From contig NZ_QPMJ01000002.1 of the NCBI RefSeq assembly GCF_003369835.1, positions 1,302,001-1,366,000 on the forward strand: a stretch of 64,000 nt of DNA. Reading direction: 5' to 3'. This DNA is from Halorussus rarus (lineage in GTDB: Archaea > Halobacteriota > Halobacteria > Halobacteriales > Haladaptataceae). The translations under genes were made by a program, and so were the position numbers. Positions within the stretch are counted from its first letter, which is position 1. Each line of letters starts with the position of its first letter. The notes beneath the pieces were generated by a model that ran no database searches, was not told the origin of the DNA, and saw nothing but the letters and a program-made list of their open reading frames with translations. Positions 1-8,459 of the stretch are shown here, piece by piece.

Positions 1-370
1 CGCCCACCGTCGCGTCGAGGTCGGGCCCCGAGAACTCCGCGGCGTGGGCGACGACGACTCGCGCGCGCTCGTGGACCGACACCTCGGCCTCGGGGTGGGT
101 GTCGGCCAGTCGCGCGCGGACGGCCTCGCGCTGGGTCTCGTCGGTCCGGGTGACGATGGCCCGGCCGGTGGTCTCGACCGCGGTCTCGGCGAGCGCGGCC
201 GCCTCCGCCGGCGTCTTGCCGTCGCCGAGAATCGCCTCTGGAACGCCTCTCCGGGACTCTCGGGCCGCGTCGAACCGGCCCGCGTCGCCGGTCGCGTACC
301 CCGCGAGTCGCGCCTCGGCCTCCGCCGGACTCACCTCGCCGGCGGCGACCGCTTCGAGCAGATCACGCAT
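1..370 (-). CDS. larB: Nickel-pincer cofactor biosynthesis protein LarB, N-terminal part (cut by window edge)
   Basis: About 123 N-terminal residues are visible and the rest lies left of the window. The start is the ATG whose complement ends at 370. The N-terminus has the family's helical leader (MRDLLEAVAAGEVSPAEAE) and the segment GVPEAILGDGKTPAEAA, typical of LarB, whose catalytic half resembles AIR carboxylase (PurE). LarB carboxylates and hydrolyses nicotinic acid adenine dinucleotide, the first step to the nickel-pincer nucleotide of lactate racemase-type enzymes. LarE, which adds the sulfur atoms, is encoded in this window at 12,224. The PurE-like domain itself is not in view, so the call rests on the leader. 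Confidence 0.8.
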   Translation of the reverse strand, partial: MRDLLEAVAAGEVSPAEAEARLAGYATGDAGRFDAARESRRGVPEAILGDGKTPAEAAALAETAVETTGRAIVTRTDETQREAVRARLADTHPEAEVSVHERARVVVAHAAEFSGPDLDATVG

Positions 371-551
371 GTGCGACTCTGGGCGCTCTACGTACTCCTA
401 TCCTCCGACCGCGTCCGGCCGCGGGCACACAACCGCCTAGTATTTATCCCTTTTGGCACTATAGATAGATGACCGGGAAGTGACCGACACGGAGCCGTTC
501 GCCCGGGAATTTGGGAAGCTTTATTAGGGGTGGCAGGAAAGAAAGGGTCGT

Positions 552-719
552 ATGGCAGACCTCATCGTCAAAGCCGCTGTCAAGGACGCACTGGACGACA
601 AGAACGTGGCCTCCGACTTCTACGACGCGCTCGACGAGCGCGTCGAGGAACTCCTCGACGAGGCTGCCCGCCGAGCCGAGGCGAACGACCGGAAGACCGT
701 CCAGCCCCGCGACCTGTAA
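552..719 (+). CDS. Small histone-fold-like protein (DUF1931-type), 55 aa
   Basis: A 55-residue protein beginning MADLIVKAAVKDALDD and ending with a TVQPRDL tail. It is almost entirely helical, and the ending resembles the last loop and helix of histone-fold proteins (archaeal histones, NF-YB/DUF1931 proteins). Such proteins bind DNA or pair with other histone folds. It is monocistronic. An AT-rich element (ctttattagg, near 520-529) lies about 25 bases upstream of the ATG and could be the TATA box, implying a very short leader. The exact biochemical role is unknown. Confidence 0.75.
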   Translation: MADLIVKAAVKDALDDKNVASDFYDALDERVEELLDEAARRAEANDRKTVQPRDL

Positions 720-830
720 ATCGGCACAAACTCCTTCCTTTTATCGAGCGCTACCCGCGTAGCCGGCGGCTCGGTCGTCGGTGAAGAGCTGTATCATGGA
801 ACAGTAGACGCAGAGTGGCGGACTCGGCGT

Positions 831-1517
831 TCAGAACCGGTGGACGTCCACGCCGTCGTCGGTTCCGACGTGGATCTCGTCGGCCATCCCGACGAACAGC
901 CCGTGCTCGACCGCGCCGGGGAGTCCGGACAGGTCGGCCGCGAGCGACGCGGGCTCGGCGATCTCGCCGAAGTCGCAGTCGAGCACGAGGTTCCCGTTGT
1001 CGGTCACGACCGGCCCGTCCTTGCGCTCGGCGGCCCGGAGGGCGGGCTCGCCGCCGAGCCCGCGGACCTCGTCGGCTACCGTCGTCCGGGCGTCGGGCAG
1101 CACCTCGACCGGGACGGCGCGGTCGAGCAGGTCGGCGGCCTTGCTCGGGTCCGCGACGACGAGTAGCCGGTCGGCGGCCGCGTCGACCACCTTCTCGCGG
1201 GCGTGGGCCGCGCCGCCGCCCTTCACGAGGTGGGGCCCGGAGAACTGGTCGGCGCCGTCGATGGCCAGGTCCACCGCGTCGGCCTCTTCGAGGGTCGTGA
1301 GCGGGACGCCGACCTCCCGGGCGAGCGCCCGGGACTGGAAGGAGGTCGGGATCCCGCGGACGTCGAGGCCGGCGTCGACCGCCCGGCCGACGGCCCGGAT
1401 GGCGTGGGCCGCGGTCGACCCGGTGCCGAGCCCGACGACCGTGCCGTCCTCGACCGCCTCGGCCGCGCTCTCGCCGGCCGCCCGCTTCCCCGCGTCGCTT
1501 CCGCCGGTCGTCTTCAT
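831..1517 (-). CDS. rpiA: Ribose-5-phosphate isomerase A
   Basis: A 228-residue protein, the usual length for RpiA. It interconverts ribose 5-phosphate and ribulose 5-phosphate in the cytoplasm, supplying ribose for nucleotides. Visible family motifs are the phosphate-binding [12 protein letters not shown] near residues 30-42, the catalytic DGADQ near 92-96, and the [11 protein letters not shown] loop just after it. I chose the ATG at 1517 because it precedes the [15 protein letters not shown] leader typical of haloarchaeal RpiA. The frame stays open 64 codons further upstream, but that stretch has no conserved character. It is divergent from the ABC ATPase gene at 1675. Confidence 0.95.
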   Translation of the reverse strand: MKTTGGSDAGKRAAGESAAEAVEDGTVVGLGTGSTAAHAIRAVGRAVDAGLDVRGIPTSFQSRALAREVGVPLTTLEEADAVDLAIDGADQFSGPHLVKGGGAAHAREKVVDAAADRLLVVADPSKAADLLDRAVPVEVLPDARTTVADEVRGLGGEPALRAAERKDGPVVTDNGNLVLDCDFGEIAEPASLAADLSGLPGAVEHGLFVGMADEIHVGTDDGVDVHRF

Positions 1518-1674
1518 GCGCGCACCTGCGCGGGCCGCGGTGAAAAGTCTGGTCGAACGGGCGCGACGGCGCCGGGTCGAGCGAGCCGGCGCCGGGCCGA
1601 ACGACTGCAACGGCTCGTTTCCCGACGGAACGGGCGCTAGTGTTTTGGCAGTTCCGCCCCTGATTCGAAAGACA

Positions 1675-2520
1675 ATGGCTGCCAGCGACTCGGACGCCGA
1701 GTCCGGCACGGGGACCGGGGAGGGCGACGTGTCGACCGAAGAGGACGACGCGACGACCGAGCGGGGCGAGACGACGACCGAACAGGGGGAGGCGACGACG
1801 GAGCCAGCCGAGGAGGCGGTCGCGCTCCGGGACGTGCAGAAGACGTACTACCTGGGCGAGCCCGTCCACGCGCTCGACGGGGTCGACCTCTCGATTCCGC
1901 GAGGGTCGTACACCGCGGTGATGGGGCCCAGCGGCTCGGGCAAGAGCACGCTGCTCAATCTCATCGGCTGTCTCGACACGCCCAGCGAGGGCGAGGTGTG
2001 GGTCAACGGCCGGGAGGTGTCGGCCATCTCCCAGCGCAAGCGGACCCGGGTCCGGGGCGAGGAAGTCGGCTTCGTCTTCCAGACGTTCAACCTCATGCCG
2101 AAGCTGACCGCGGCCGAGAACGTCGCGCTCCCGCTGGTCTTCCAGGGCGTGGACAAGAACGAGCGCATCGACCGGGCCGAGGACCTGCTGGCGGACGTCG
2201 GCCTCGGGGACCGGGGCGACCACCGGCCCAACGAGCTCTCGGGCGGCCAGCGCCAGCGGGTCGCCATCGCCCGGGCGCTCGCGGCCGACCCGGCCATCAT
2301 CCTGGCCGACGAGCCGACCGGGAACCTGGACCAGGAGACCGGCAAGCAGATCATGGGCCTGTTCCAGCACCTCCACGACCAGGGCAACACCATCCTGATG
2401 GTGACCCACGAGCGCCCCATCGCCGAGCACGCCGAGCGCGTCGTCCACGTCCTCGACGGCACCGTCGAGCGCATCGAGGAGATCGAGGAGCCGCGCCGGG
2501 TCGAGACCGACCTGCCCTGA
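1675..2520 (+). CDS. ABC transporter ATP-binding protein, MacB/LolD type
   Basis: A 281-residue ATPase of the MacB/LolD/FtsE group. The first ~45 residues are a low-complexity acidic/threonine stretch not needed for the fold. They are followed by Walker [10 protein letters not shown] (about residues 85-93), the Q-loop in [10 protein letters not shown], the signature [15 protein letters not shown], Walker [13 protein letters not shown] and the switch histidine in VTHE. It probably powers the FtsX-like permease at 4,067; the intervening gene (2,558-3,781) is on the opposite strand. Such pairs act on lipoproteins, peptides or drugs; the substrate here is unknown. The start is the ATG at 1675, preceding the first coherent acidic leader. 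Confidence 0.92.
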   Translation: MAASDSDAESGTGTGEGDVSTEEDDATTERGETTTEQGEATTEPAEEAVALRDVQKTYYLGEPVHALDGVDLSIPRGSYTAVMGPSGSGKSTLLNLIGCLDTPSEGEVWVNGREVSAISQRKRTRVRGEEVGFVFQTFNLMPKLTAAENVALPLVFQGVDKNERIDRAEDLLADVGLGDRGDHRPNELSGGQRQRVAIARALAADPAIILADEPTGNLDQETGKQIMGLFQHLHDQGNTILMVTHERPIAEHAERVVHVLDGTVERIEEIEEPRRVETDLP

Positions 2521-2557
2521 TTCTCGTCGCCGACGGGCCGGCGGGGGCGACCCGCGC

Positions 2558-3781
2558 TCACCCGCTGACCGGCAACGCCGAGAAGAAGAAGACGTTCATC
2601 GCGAGGTATGCGACGTACAGCCCCAGCAGCGCCGCGCCCGCGAGTCGGGTCAGCTTCCCCCGCCAGAGCAGCAGTCCGGACAGCCCCGCGATCACCAGCA
2701 GCGCCGGCAGGTGGAAGTACAGCGCCCGCGGACTGGTGGTGACCGAGCCGACCAGCGCGACGATGCCGGTGTTGGCGGTCACGAAGAACAGCAGGCTCCC
2801 GATGACGCCCCCGACCGCGATGTCGTTGTACCCCAGCCGGACCGGTTCGACCGCGAGCAGCAGGTCGTCGAGCGTGAACACGATGGTGACCATCGTCACG
2901 CCGAACGCGGTCTGGTGGAGGTCCCACGTCTCGACGATGCCCTCCGTTCCGGTCGAGGCGGTCTCGGCGCCGACGACGATGCCGCCGAGCGCCACGAGCA
3001 TCACCGCGGGCCAGAACCAGTCGCGGCGGGCGACCCGCCGGAGCGGCCCCGGCAGGTCGTCGTCCGTCACGCCGTCGCCGGCCACCGCGGCCGCCGCCTC
3101 GCCCTGACCGTCGGCGCTGGTGGCGGCCTCCATCACCTCGCCCGAGCGCATGTAGCTCCGGTCGCCCCGGAGCTCGCGGGCGGCGATGTACCCGAACACC
3201 GCGAGGTAGGCGGCGATGAGCACCACGCCGTCGACCGCGTCGATGCGGCCGGTCAGCAGGTACGGCAGCAGCACCAGCGGCGAGACGACCATGATGGCGA
3301 GGTAGTCGGTCGGGACGTCCACGTCGAACGGGTAGAGCAGCGCCGCCGCCGCGAGCGTCAGCCCGAAGATGGAGATGGCGTTGCCGATGGCCAGCCCGAA
3401 CGCGACGTTCTGCATCTCCCGGAAGCCGGTGAAGACGCCGAACGCGACGTTGTCGACCTCGGTCCCCGACACCACGACGGCCAACAGCAGCGCCGAGACG
3501 CCGAACCGCGATGCGGTCCGGACCAGCGCGTGGATGAGCACCTCGACGCTCCCCAACAGTATCAGCGACCCGAGCAGGAACGCCGCGACCGCGGCCCATC
3601 CCGACACGGAGAGCAGTTCGTCCGATTCGCCCGCTTCGTCCGACTCCTGGACCGCCCCGGCGTTCCCCGCGACGACGCCGACGACCGCGGTCGAGACGAC
3701 GACCAGTGCGACGACGAGACCGACGTGAGACGTGTTCGGACGCAAGCCTTCGAGTTCCCCCGACGACTCCACGACACCCAC
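2558..3781 (-). CDS. Sodium/calcium exchanger family (CaCA) membrane protein
   Basis: A 407-residue integral membrane protein with about 10-11 hydrophobic segments in two halves joined by an acidic loop (around residues 215-250). This matches the two alpha-repeats of the Ca2+/cation antiporter superfamily. The first repeat carries VVSGTEVDNVAFG, in place of the more common GTSLPE-type motif, and the second has TIVFTLDDLLLA. The changed motifs make the transported ion uncertain. It sits on the opposite strand between the ATPase and permease genes of an ABC system. The start follows a cat complement at 3781; residues 21-45 form the first membrane segment. Confidence 0.85.
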   Translation of the reverse strand: MGVVESSGELEGLRPNTSHVGLVVALVVVSTAVVGVVAGNAGAVQESDEAGESDELLSVSGWAAVAAFLLGSLILLGSVEVLIHALVRTASRFGVSALLLAVVVSGTEVDNVAFGVFTGFREMQNVAFGLAIGNAISIFGLTLAAAALLYPFDVDVPTDYLAIMVVSPLVLLPYLLTGRIDAVDGVVLIAAYLAVFGYIAARELRGDRSYMRSGEVMEAATSADGQGEAAAAVAGDGVTDDDLPGPLRRVARRDWFWPAVMLVALGGIVVGAETASTGTEGIVETWDLHQTAFGVTMVTIVFTLDDLLLAVEPVRLGYNDIAVGGVIGSLLFFVTANTGIVALVGSVTTSPRALYFHLPALLVIAGLSGLLLWRGKLTRLAGAALLGLYVAYLAMNVFFFSALPVSG

Positions 3782-4066
3782 CCACGTGATACTTTTCGCC
3801 CGTGTATCGGACTCCGTTGAACTCGTCTACACGGGATCGCCCGGTTGCCGCCTCCTCGCTCGCCGGAACCGTCGATTCCGCGGAGCGCCGGGGGCCGCGG
3901 GCGCGGCGGGGTACGAGCGGTCACCGGACCGCGCCAGCCGACATCTTGAATACCGTCATCCCCCTAGAACGGACACCCTCGACCGACGCCGGAACAGTCG
4001 TCCGCTCGGCCGGCCCGGCCGGTCGAAGCGACAGCGATGCGACGACCAACTACCGTCCCACACTGA

Positions 4067-5311
4067 ATGGAGTTCAGAGAGAGCCTGCGCCTCGCCTGGC
4101 GCGCGATACGCAGTCACAAGCTCCGGTCGACGCTGACGACGCTCGGGGTCGTCATCGGCGTCGCGGCGGTCGTCACCTTCGTCACGCTCGGCACCAGCCT
4201 CCAGGCCGACGTGCTCGGGCAGGTCGGGGCCGACCGCACGCCCAACGTCTACGTCTGGGCCGGCCCGGAGGGCGCCGACGGCGGGCCGGGCGCGGGCGCC
4301 CAGCCGGTGTTCACGACCCACGACCTCGACCGGCTCCGGAACGTCTCGGGGGTCGCGGAGGTCGTCCCGCGGGGCATCGTCCCCACCGCGGCCGTCTCGG
4401 CGGGGGGCCGGACGGTCGCCCAGCGGCAGGTGATCGCCACCTCGCCGGGCTACTTCGACGCCGACAGCTTCGCGGCCGGACGGGGCTTCCGGCAGGGCCG
4501 GCGCGAGGTGGTGGTCAACCGACCGGCCGCCGAGCTGTTCGACCCGGCGCTCGGCGTCGGACGGAACGTGACGCTCCGGCTCGCCTCCGGGGAGTCGATC
4601 GAGGCCGAGGTCGTCGGCCTGCTCAACGAGTCGGCCGGCGGGGCCTTCTCGACCGGGCTCGGCGAGGCCGGGCCGCTGGTGTTCACGCCGACCGACCCGT
4701 TCTACCGGACGACCATCGAGCGGCCCGGGACCGGCGAGAGTCAGCGGGTCTACCCGACGCTCACGGTCGTCGCCGAGGACTTCGCGGCGGTGCCCGACGT
4801 CAAGGACGGGGTCCGGGCGTACCTGACCAACGAGTCCGACGCCGCACAGCTGGTCCCGGACAGCTACGCCTTCGCGGTCGAGACCGACCAGGACCTCGTC
4901 GACCAGCTCAGGGAGCTCATCAACACGCTCACCAACTTCGTGACCGGCATCGCGGTCATCTCGCTGGTCGTCGGCTCCATCGGCATCGCCAACGTCATGC
5001 TGGTGTCGGTCACCGAGCGCACCAAGGAGATCGGCATCATGAAGGCGGTCGGCGCGCAGAACCGCGACGTCCTCCAGCTGTTCCTGCTGGAGGCGACGCT
5101 GCTCGGGCTGTTCGGCGCGGTGCTGGGCATCCCGGTGGGCGTCGCGGGCGCCTACGCCGCGGCCGAGTACATCGGGCTGGGCCTCGTGTTGCCCTACGAG
5201 TGGTTCGGCATCGCGGTCGCCGTGGGCGTCCTCGTCGGCGTCGTCGCGGGGCTCTATCCGGCGTGGAGCGCGGCCCGGACCGACCCCATCGACGCGCTCC
5301 GCTACGAGTGA
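4067..5311 (+). CDS. ABC transporter permease, MacB/FtsX type
   Basis: A 414-residue permease. One membrane segment lies near residues 20-45 (RSTLTTLGVVIGVAAVVTFV), followed by a ~230-residue extracytoplasmic MacB-like periplasmic core domain (about 46-285). Three membrane segments form the FtsX domain at the C-terminus, with the conserved GIANVMLVSVTERTKEIGIMK coupling region. It ends with the family-typical ARTDPIDALRYE tail. It most likely partners the ATPase at 1675-2520. No accessory membrane-fusion protein is encoded nearby. The start MEFRESLRLAWRAI is the standard N-terminal cytoplasmic helix of the family. Confidence 0.92.
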   Translation: MEFRESLRLAWRAIRSHKLRSTLTTLGVVIGVAAVVTFVTLGTSLQADVLGQVGADRTPNVYVWAGPEGADGGPGAGAQPVFTTHDLDRLRNVSGVAEVVPRGIVPTAAVSAGGRTVAQRQVIATSPGYFDADSFAAGRGFRQGRREVVVNRPAAELFDPALGVGRNVTLRLASGESIEAEVVGLLNESAGGAFSTGLGEAGPLVFTPTDPFYRTTIERPGTGESQRVYPTLTVVAEDFAAVPDVKDGVRAYLTNESDAAQLVPDSYAFAVETDQDLVDQLRELINTLTNFVTGIAVISLVVGSIGIANVMLVSVTERTKEIGIMKAVGAQNRDVLQLFLLEATLLGLFGAVLGIPVGVAGAYAAAEYIGLGLVLPYEWFGIAVAVGVLVGVVAGLYPAWSAARTDPIDALRYE

Positions 5312-5331
5312 GGGGTCCGCTCCGCGCTCCG

Positions 5332-5604
5332 CTACGAGCGACCGTCCCGCTCCACCGCGGCCAGCAGCCCGGGCACCGACGCCTCGCGGGTCTCGAACTC
5401 GACCTCCCGAATCTCGCCGACGGTCCACCCCTCCGCGAACGCCGCGCGCACGTCGTCCGGCGCGAAGGGGTTCGGGCCCCAGTCCTCGGGCGCGCCCTCG
5501 CCGAATCCGAGGGCGAACACCTCGCCGCCGGGGCGGACGACCCCGGCGAGTTCGTCGGCGTAGGCGTCGCGCCGGGCGGCGTCAGTTCCGGCGTCGTCGC
5601 CCAT
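5332..5604 (-). pseudogene. C-terminal remnant of a SAM-dependent methyltransferase
   Basis: Only 90 residues remain. They align in character with the last third of thiopurine-methyltransferase-like class I enzymes: a helix (AYADELAGVV) leading into RPGGEVFALGFGEG, then PEDWGPNPF and an AAFAEGWTVGEI strand/helix ending. The SAM-binding glycine motif and the first half of the Rossmann fold are absent. The region upstream (5,605-5,642) is only 38 bases before the amphi-Trp gene, leaving no room for the missing part. I infer an old 5' deletion; a short functional protein cannot be excluded. Confidence 0.7.
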
Positions 5605-5642
5605 ACCGCCGAGCAGTCACCCGCCGCACAAATTCCTTCGGC

Positions 5643-5945
5643 TTACTCCACGCTGAGTTCGTCGCCCCCGCGCGGCTCGGTGAACTCGAACTCGACCTCG
5701 AGTTCGGACTCGCGGCCCCCGGAGAACTCCACCTCCACCTCGACGGGTTCGCGGTACTCGAACGGGATCTCCCAGTCCTGCGAGGAGAGCGTGAGCCGGG
5801 TGTCGTTCTCGACCTGGTCGGCGAGCTCCCGGAGGAACGAGGCGGTGGCCTCCCGCGAGAGGTGAATCTCTCGCTCGAAGAAGCCGTCGGTCACGGTGGT
5901 TCGCTGTCGGTCACGGTCGTCGGGCAGATTGACCCGGTCCCCCAT
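5643..5945 (-). CDS. Amphi-Trp domain-containing protein
   Basis: A 100-residue acidic protein. After a short basic leader (MGDRVNLPDDRDRQ) it has the amphi-Trp pattern: a helix EATASFLRELADQVE, then SSQDWEIPFEYREPVEVEVEF with the conserved tryptophan, then an alternating beta-strand segment rich in E and V. The family is widespread in haloarchaea and its molecular function is not known. The ATG complement at 5945 is preferred over an in-frame upstream start, which would add an arginine-rich stretch overlapping the divergent regulator gene at 6043. Confidence 0.8.
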   Translation of the reverse strand: MGDRVNLPDDRDRQRTTVTDGFFEREIHLSREATASFLRELADQVENDTRLTLSSQDWEIPFEYREPVEVEVEFSGGRESELEVEFEFTEPRGGDELSVE

Positions 5946-6042
5946 ATCCTCGGTGTTCGGTCCGACGCGCCTAATATCGCCCGGCTCTCGGCCCCGCGAC
6001 CGCCGGTTGGCTTTTTGGTCGGGAGGTCGTATCCGTGTCACC

Positions 6043-6351
6043 GTGTCGCTCATCGACCTCCTCGGGAGCAAGGCCCGGATCGAGATCGTCCGGGAACTGT
6101 CGCGCGAACCCAGGTACGTCACTCAGCTCGCCGAGACGGTCGGCATGGACGGCAAGACCGCCGTCCACCACCTCTCGAAGCTGGAGGACGCCGGGCTCGT
6201 CGGCCACTACGAGCAGGGCAACCGGAAGTACTACTACCTCGCCAGAACCGTCGAGCTCCGGGCCGCGCCACCGCCCGAGCGCACCTTCGTCCTCCAGACC
6301 GGCGAGCGCCGGGACGACCCCACGGCGGTCGAGTCGGCGACCGACGACTGA
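6043..6351 (+). CDS. Winged-helix transcriptional regulator (ArsR-like)
   Basis: A 102-residue winged helix-turn-helix protein. VSLIDLLGSKARIEIVRELSREP forms the first helices, YVTQLAETVGMDGKTAVHHLSKLEDAGL the helix-turn-helix, and YEQGNRKYYYLA the wing. These correspond to the small haloarchaeal ArsR/MarR-like single-domain regulators. The likely start is the GTG at 6043; no ATG is in frame near the conserved N-terminus. It is divergent from the amphi-Trp gene and may control it, but no operator is obvious. No metal-binding cysteines are visible, so metal sensing is unlikely. Confidence 0.8.
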   Translation: MSLIDLLGSKARIEIVRELSREPRYVTQLAETVGMDGKTAVHHLSKLEDAGLVGHYEQGNRKYYYLARTVELRAAPPPERTFVLQTGERRDDPTAVESATDD

Positions 6352-6405
6352 GCGCCGGGTTCGTCGGCTGTCGCGCCGGTCGGCGTCGTCCCGCGAGCGC
6401 CGCGG

Positions 6406-6424
6406 CCCGGACCGACGGTCCGGG
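6406..6424 (+). terminator. Perfect GC hairpin downstream of the winged-helix gene
   Basis: CCCGGACC-GAC-GGTCCGGG is a perfect 8-bp stem with a 3-base loop, 55 bases past the stop of the regulator at 6043-6351. No U-rich tail follows. It could be a transcript end or processing hairpin; haloarchaeal termination usually relies more on T-tracts. Confidence 0.35.
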
Positions 6425-6484
6425 TCAATCCGCGCTTCGCTCGCGGTCACACGGGATTCGGGCCGACTCACGGCGTGCCTAACG

Positions 6485-6500
6485 ACAGTAGCGTTACTGT
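6485..6500. promoter_or_regulatory. Inverted repeat acagta-n4-tactgt, candidate operator
   Basis: A perfect 6-bp palindrome with a 4-base spacer, inside the 322-base gap before the exported protein gene at 6674. The gap also holds the hairpin at 6406 and an AT-rich element (atctgattta, about 6629-6638) suitable as a TATA region. The binding protein is unknown. Confidence 0.3.
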
Positions 6501-6673
6501 AACAGCGGGTTATCGACGGAGTGCGGTTGCTCGACCCGGATCGACCGGGAACGCGTCACCTCCCGCGGTCCCGGCGATTGTCGGCCGGGAAAACGCGGCT
6601 TATTCCGTCGAACGGTTCAAACAGTATATCTGATTTATCCCAGTGAGCGGGTTAGGGGTTCGTCGTGAGAGAC

Positions 6674-7645
6674 ATGAAACGACGTCAGTTCGGCGCGATG
6701 CTCGCAACCGCAACGTTCTCGCTCGGCGGAATCGGGAGCGTATCGGCCGACGCATCCGCACAGTCGACGGAACCGCTGGAGATCGAAGACGTGTCGGTCA
6801 GTGTGGGGAGCGTGACGAACAGTATCGGCCTCGCCCGGTTCGTGTACGACGACGGGACGATGGGCTTCGGCGTGCAGGACTGGACGATGGAGAGCGACGA
6901 CCGGTCGCTGTCGGTGGAGACCGCGGCCGTGACCGCGACCGACGTCTCGGAGGAGACCTACGCCACCCTGCGCGAGGGGATGGTCGAGAGCTTCGACGGC
7001 CGGACGCTCACGCCGCTGCTGGTGGCGCTGCAGGAAGCTGACGTCAACCCCGAGTCGGAGGTCCAGATGGTCCTCGAGTCGGTCGAGCAGGACGGGTCGC
7101 TGGTCGCCGACCAGGTGACCGCCAACGGCGTCGCGGGCGACATCGTGGCCGACGGCACGCGCTCGCTGCTCGACGGCGGTCCGACCCTCGAGGAGCTCGC
7201 CGCCCTGGGCCCCTCGGAGTGGGACAGCCTGACCATCCAGCGCGGCGACGCCGAGCTCACCGCCAACGACGTGGTGATGGAGGTCGACGGCGCGACGGTC
7301 GCGATCTCCGCGCCGAACGGGTCGGCCGACGTGTCCGGTCGCGCGTTCGAGTTCAGCGAGATGACCATGAACATCATGCCGCCGGGGACCATCCCCGAGG
7401 AGCACATCGAGTTCGCCTCGCGGGTGCGCGAGTCGGGCACCGAGGGCGACCTCTCGCTGTCGACCATCGTGTCGGCCGCCGAGGATTCGGGCGTGACCGC
7501 CGACAACACGGCCGAAGCGGTCCGGAACGCGCAGTTCGAGCTCTCGTTCGCCGAGGTCACCGAGGACGGCGAGACCGTGGTCTCGAACTTCGCGACCAGC
7601 GGGACGCTGGCCGAACTGCTGGCCGCGCTCCAGCAGCGGACCTGA
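6674..7645 (+). CDS. Exported protein with twin-arginine signal, function unknown
   Basis: About 323 residues. The N-terminus MKRRQFGAMLATATFSLGGIG has the paired arginines, hydrophobic stretch and small-residue region (VSADASA) of a Tat signal peptide, fitting the dominance of Tat export in haloarchaea. The mature part is acidic, rich in T, V, E and S, with no cysteines and no recognisable enzymatic motif. It contains two similar-looking beta-rich stretches (DVVMEVDGATVAIS and RAFEFSEMTMNI) followed by helical segments. I chose the ATG at 6674; a GTG three codons earlier (6665) is also possible. I do not recognise the family. Confidence 0.75.
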   Translation: MKRRQFGAMLATATFSLGGIGSVSADASAQSTEPLEIEDVSVSVGSVTNSIGLARFVYDDGTMGFGVQDWTMESDDRSLSVETAAVTATDVSEETYATLREGMVESFDGRTLTPLLVALQEADVNPESEVQMVLESVEQDGSLVADQVTANGVAGDIVADGTRSLLDGGPTLEELAALGPSEWDSLTIQRGDAELTANDVVMEVDGATVAISAPNGSADVSGRAFEFSEMTMNIMPPGTIPEEHIEFASRVRESGTEGDLSLSTIVSAAEDSGVTADNTAEAVRNAQFELSFAEVTEDGETVVSNFATSGTLAELLAALQQRT

Positions 7646-7731
7646 GGTTCCCGCAGCGGGGGTGGCCCGGGGTTCCGACCACCGAACGTACGTGCGTACT
7701 TCTTTCCGGACGCGAGTCGTCCCAGGAGTCG

Positions 7732-8305
7732 ATGACACGGACAGCCGTCGTCGCAGGCGTCGGACCGGGACTGGGGGAATCGCTCGCGCGCAAGTTCGCC
7801 GACGAGGGGTGTCGGGTGGGGCTGTTCGCCCGGTCGGGCGAGTACGTCGCTGACCTCGCCGCCGACCTCCCCGCCGACGCCGCGGGCGTCGCGGTCGACG
7901 TCGCGGACCCGGACGACGTGCGCGCGGGGTTTCGGCGCGTCCGCGAGGAGTTCGGCCCGGTGGACGTGCTCGTCAACCACGCCAGCGGCGGGTCGTGGAA
8001 GGGCCTGCGCGACCTCGGCGGTCCGGGGCCGCGGCGGCGCGCTCGGCTTCTCGTCGGCCAAGTTCGCGGCCCGCGGAATGGCCGAGTCCATGGCGCGCGA
8101 ACTCGGTCCCGAGGGCGTCCACGTCGCCCACGTCGTCGTCGACGGCCAGATTCTGCCGCCGGACGCGAGCGAGCGCGGCGACCGCGACGACGAGGAGTTC
8201 CTCGACCCCGACGAGATCGCCGAGAGCTACTGGCACCTCGTCGAGCAGGACCGGAGCGCGTGGACGCTGGAGCTCGACCTGCGACCCGACGTCGAGGACT
8301 TCTGA
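7732..8305 (+). pseudogene. Short-chain dehydrogenase/reductase, internally deleted and frameshifted
   Basis: The first frame (from ATG 7732) gives a clear SDR N-terminus: AVVAGVGPGLGESLARKFADEG with the Rossmann glycines, DVADPDDV, and the VLVNHASGGSW strand. Near 8,010-8,035 the homology jumps to another frame that reads RGRGGALGFSSAKFAARGMAE and continues to a normal SDR C-terminus ending at 8305. In intact relatives these two parts are separated by roughly 45-60 residues, including the helix and the Ser of the active site. About that much DNA is missing and the join is out of frame. The Ser-Tyr-Lys triad is not intact: only the SSAK segment remains. I infer a recent deletion because both halves are otherwise well conserved. 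Confidence 0.85.
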
Positions 8306-8459
8306 GACACCTATTCTCCCGTCGGGTGTCCTCGTGCCTGCGGCGCTGCGGGCACCGCTCGTCGCAAAAATCCGGACCGAAAAGCCGCTCGCCCGTCGCT
8401 GTCGCTCCTCGCTCGCGGCACGACTGCCGGCGCCGAGGCGGATGAGAAGATACCGGTTC

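Noticed and set aside
751-2448. Long minus-strand frame opposite rpiA and the ABC ATPase
   Set aside because: Arginine/glycine-rich translation without motifs; the real genes lie in other frames.
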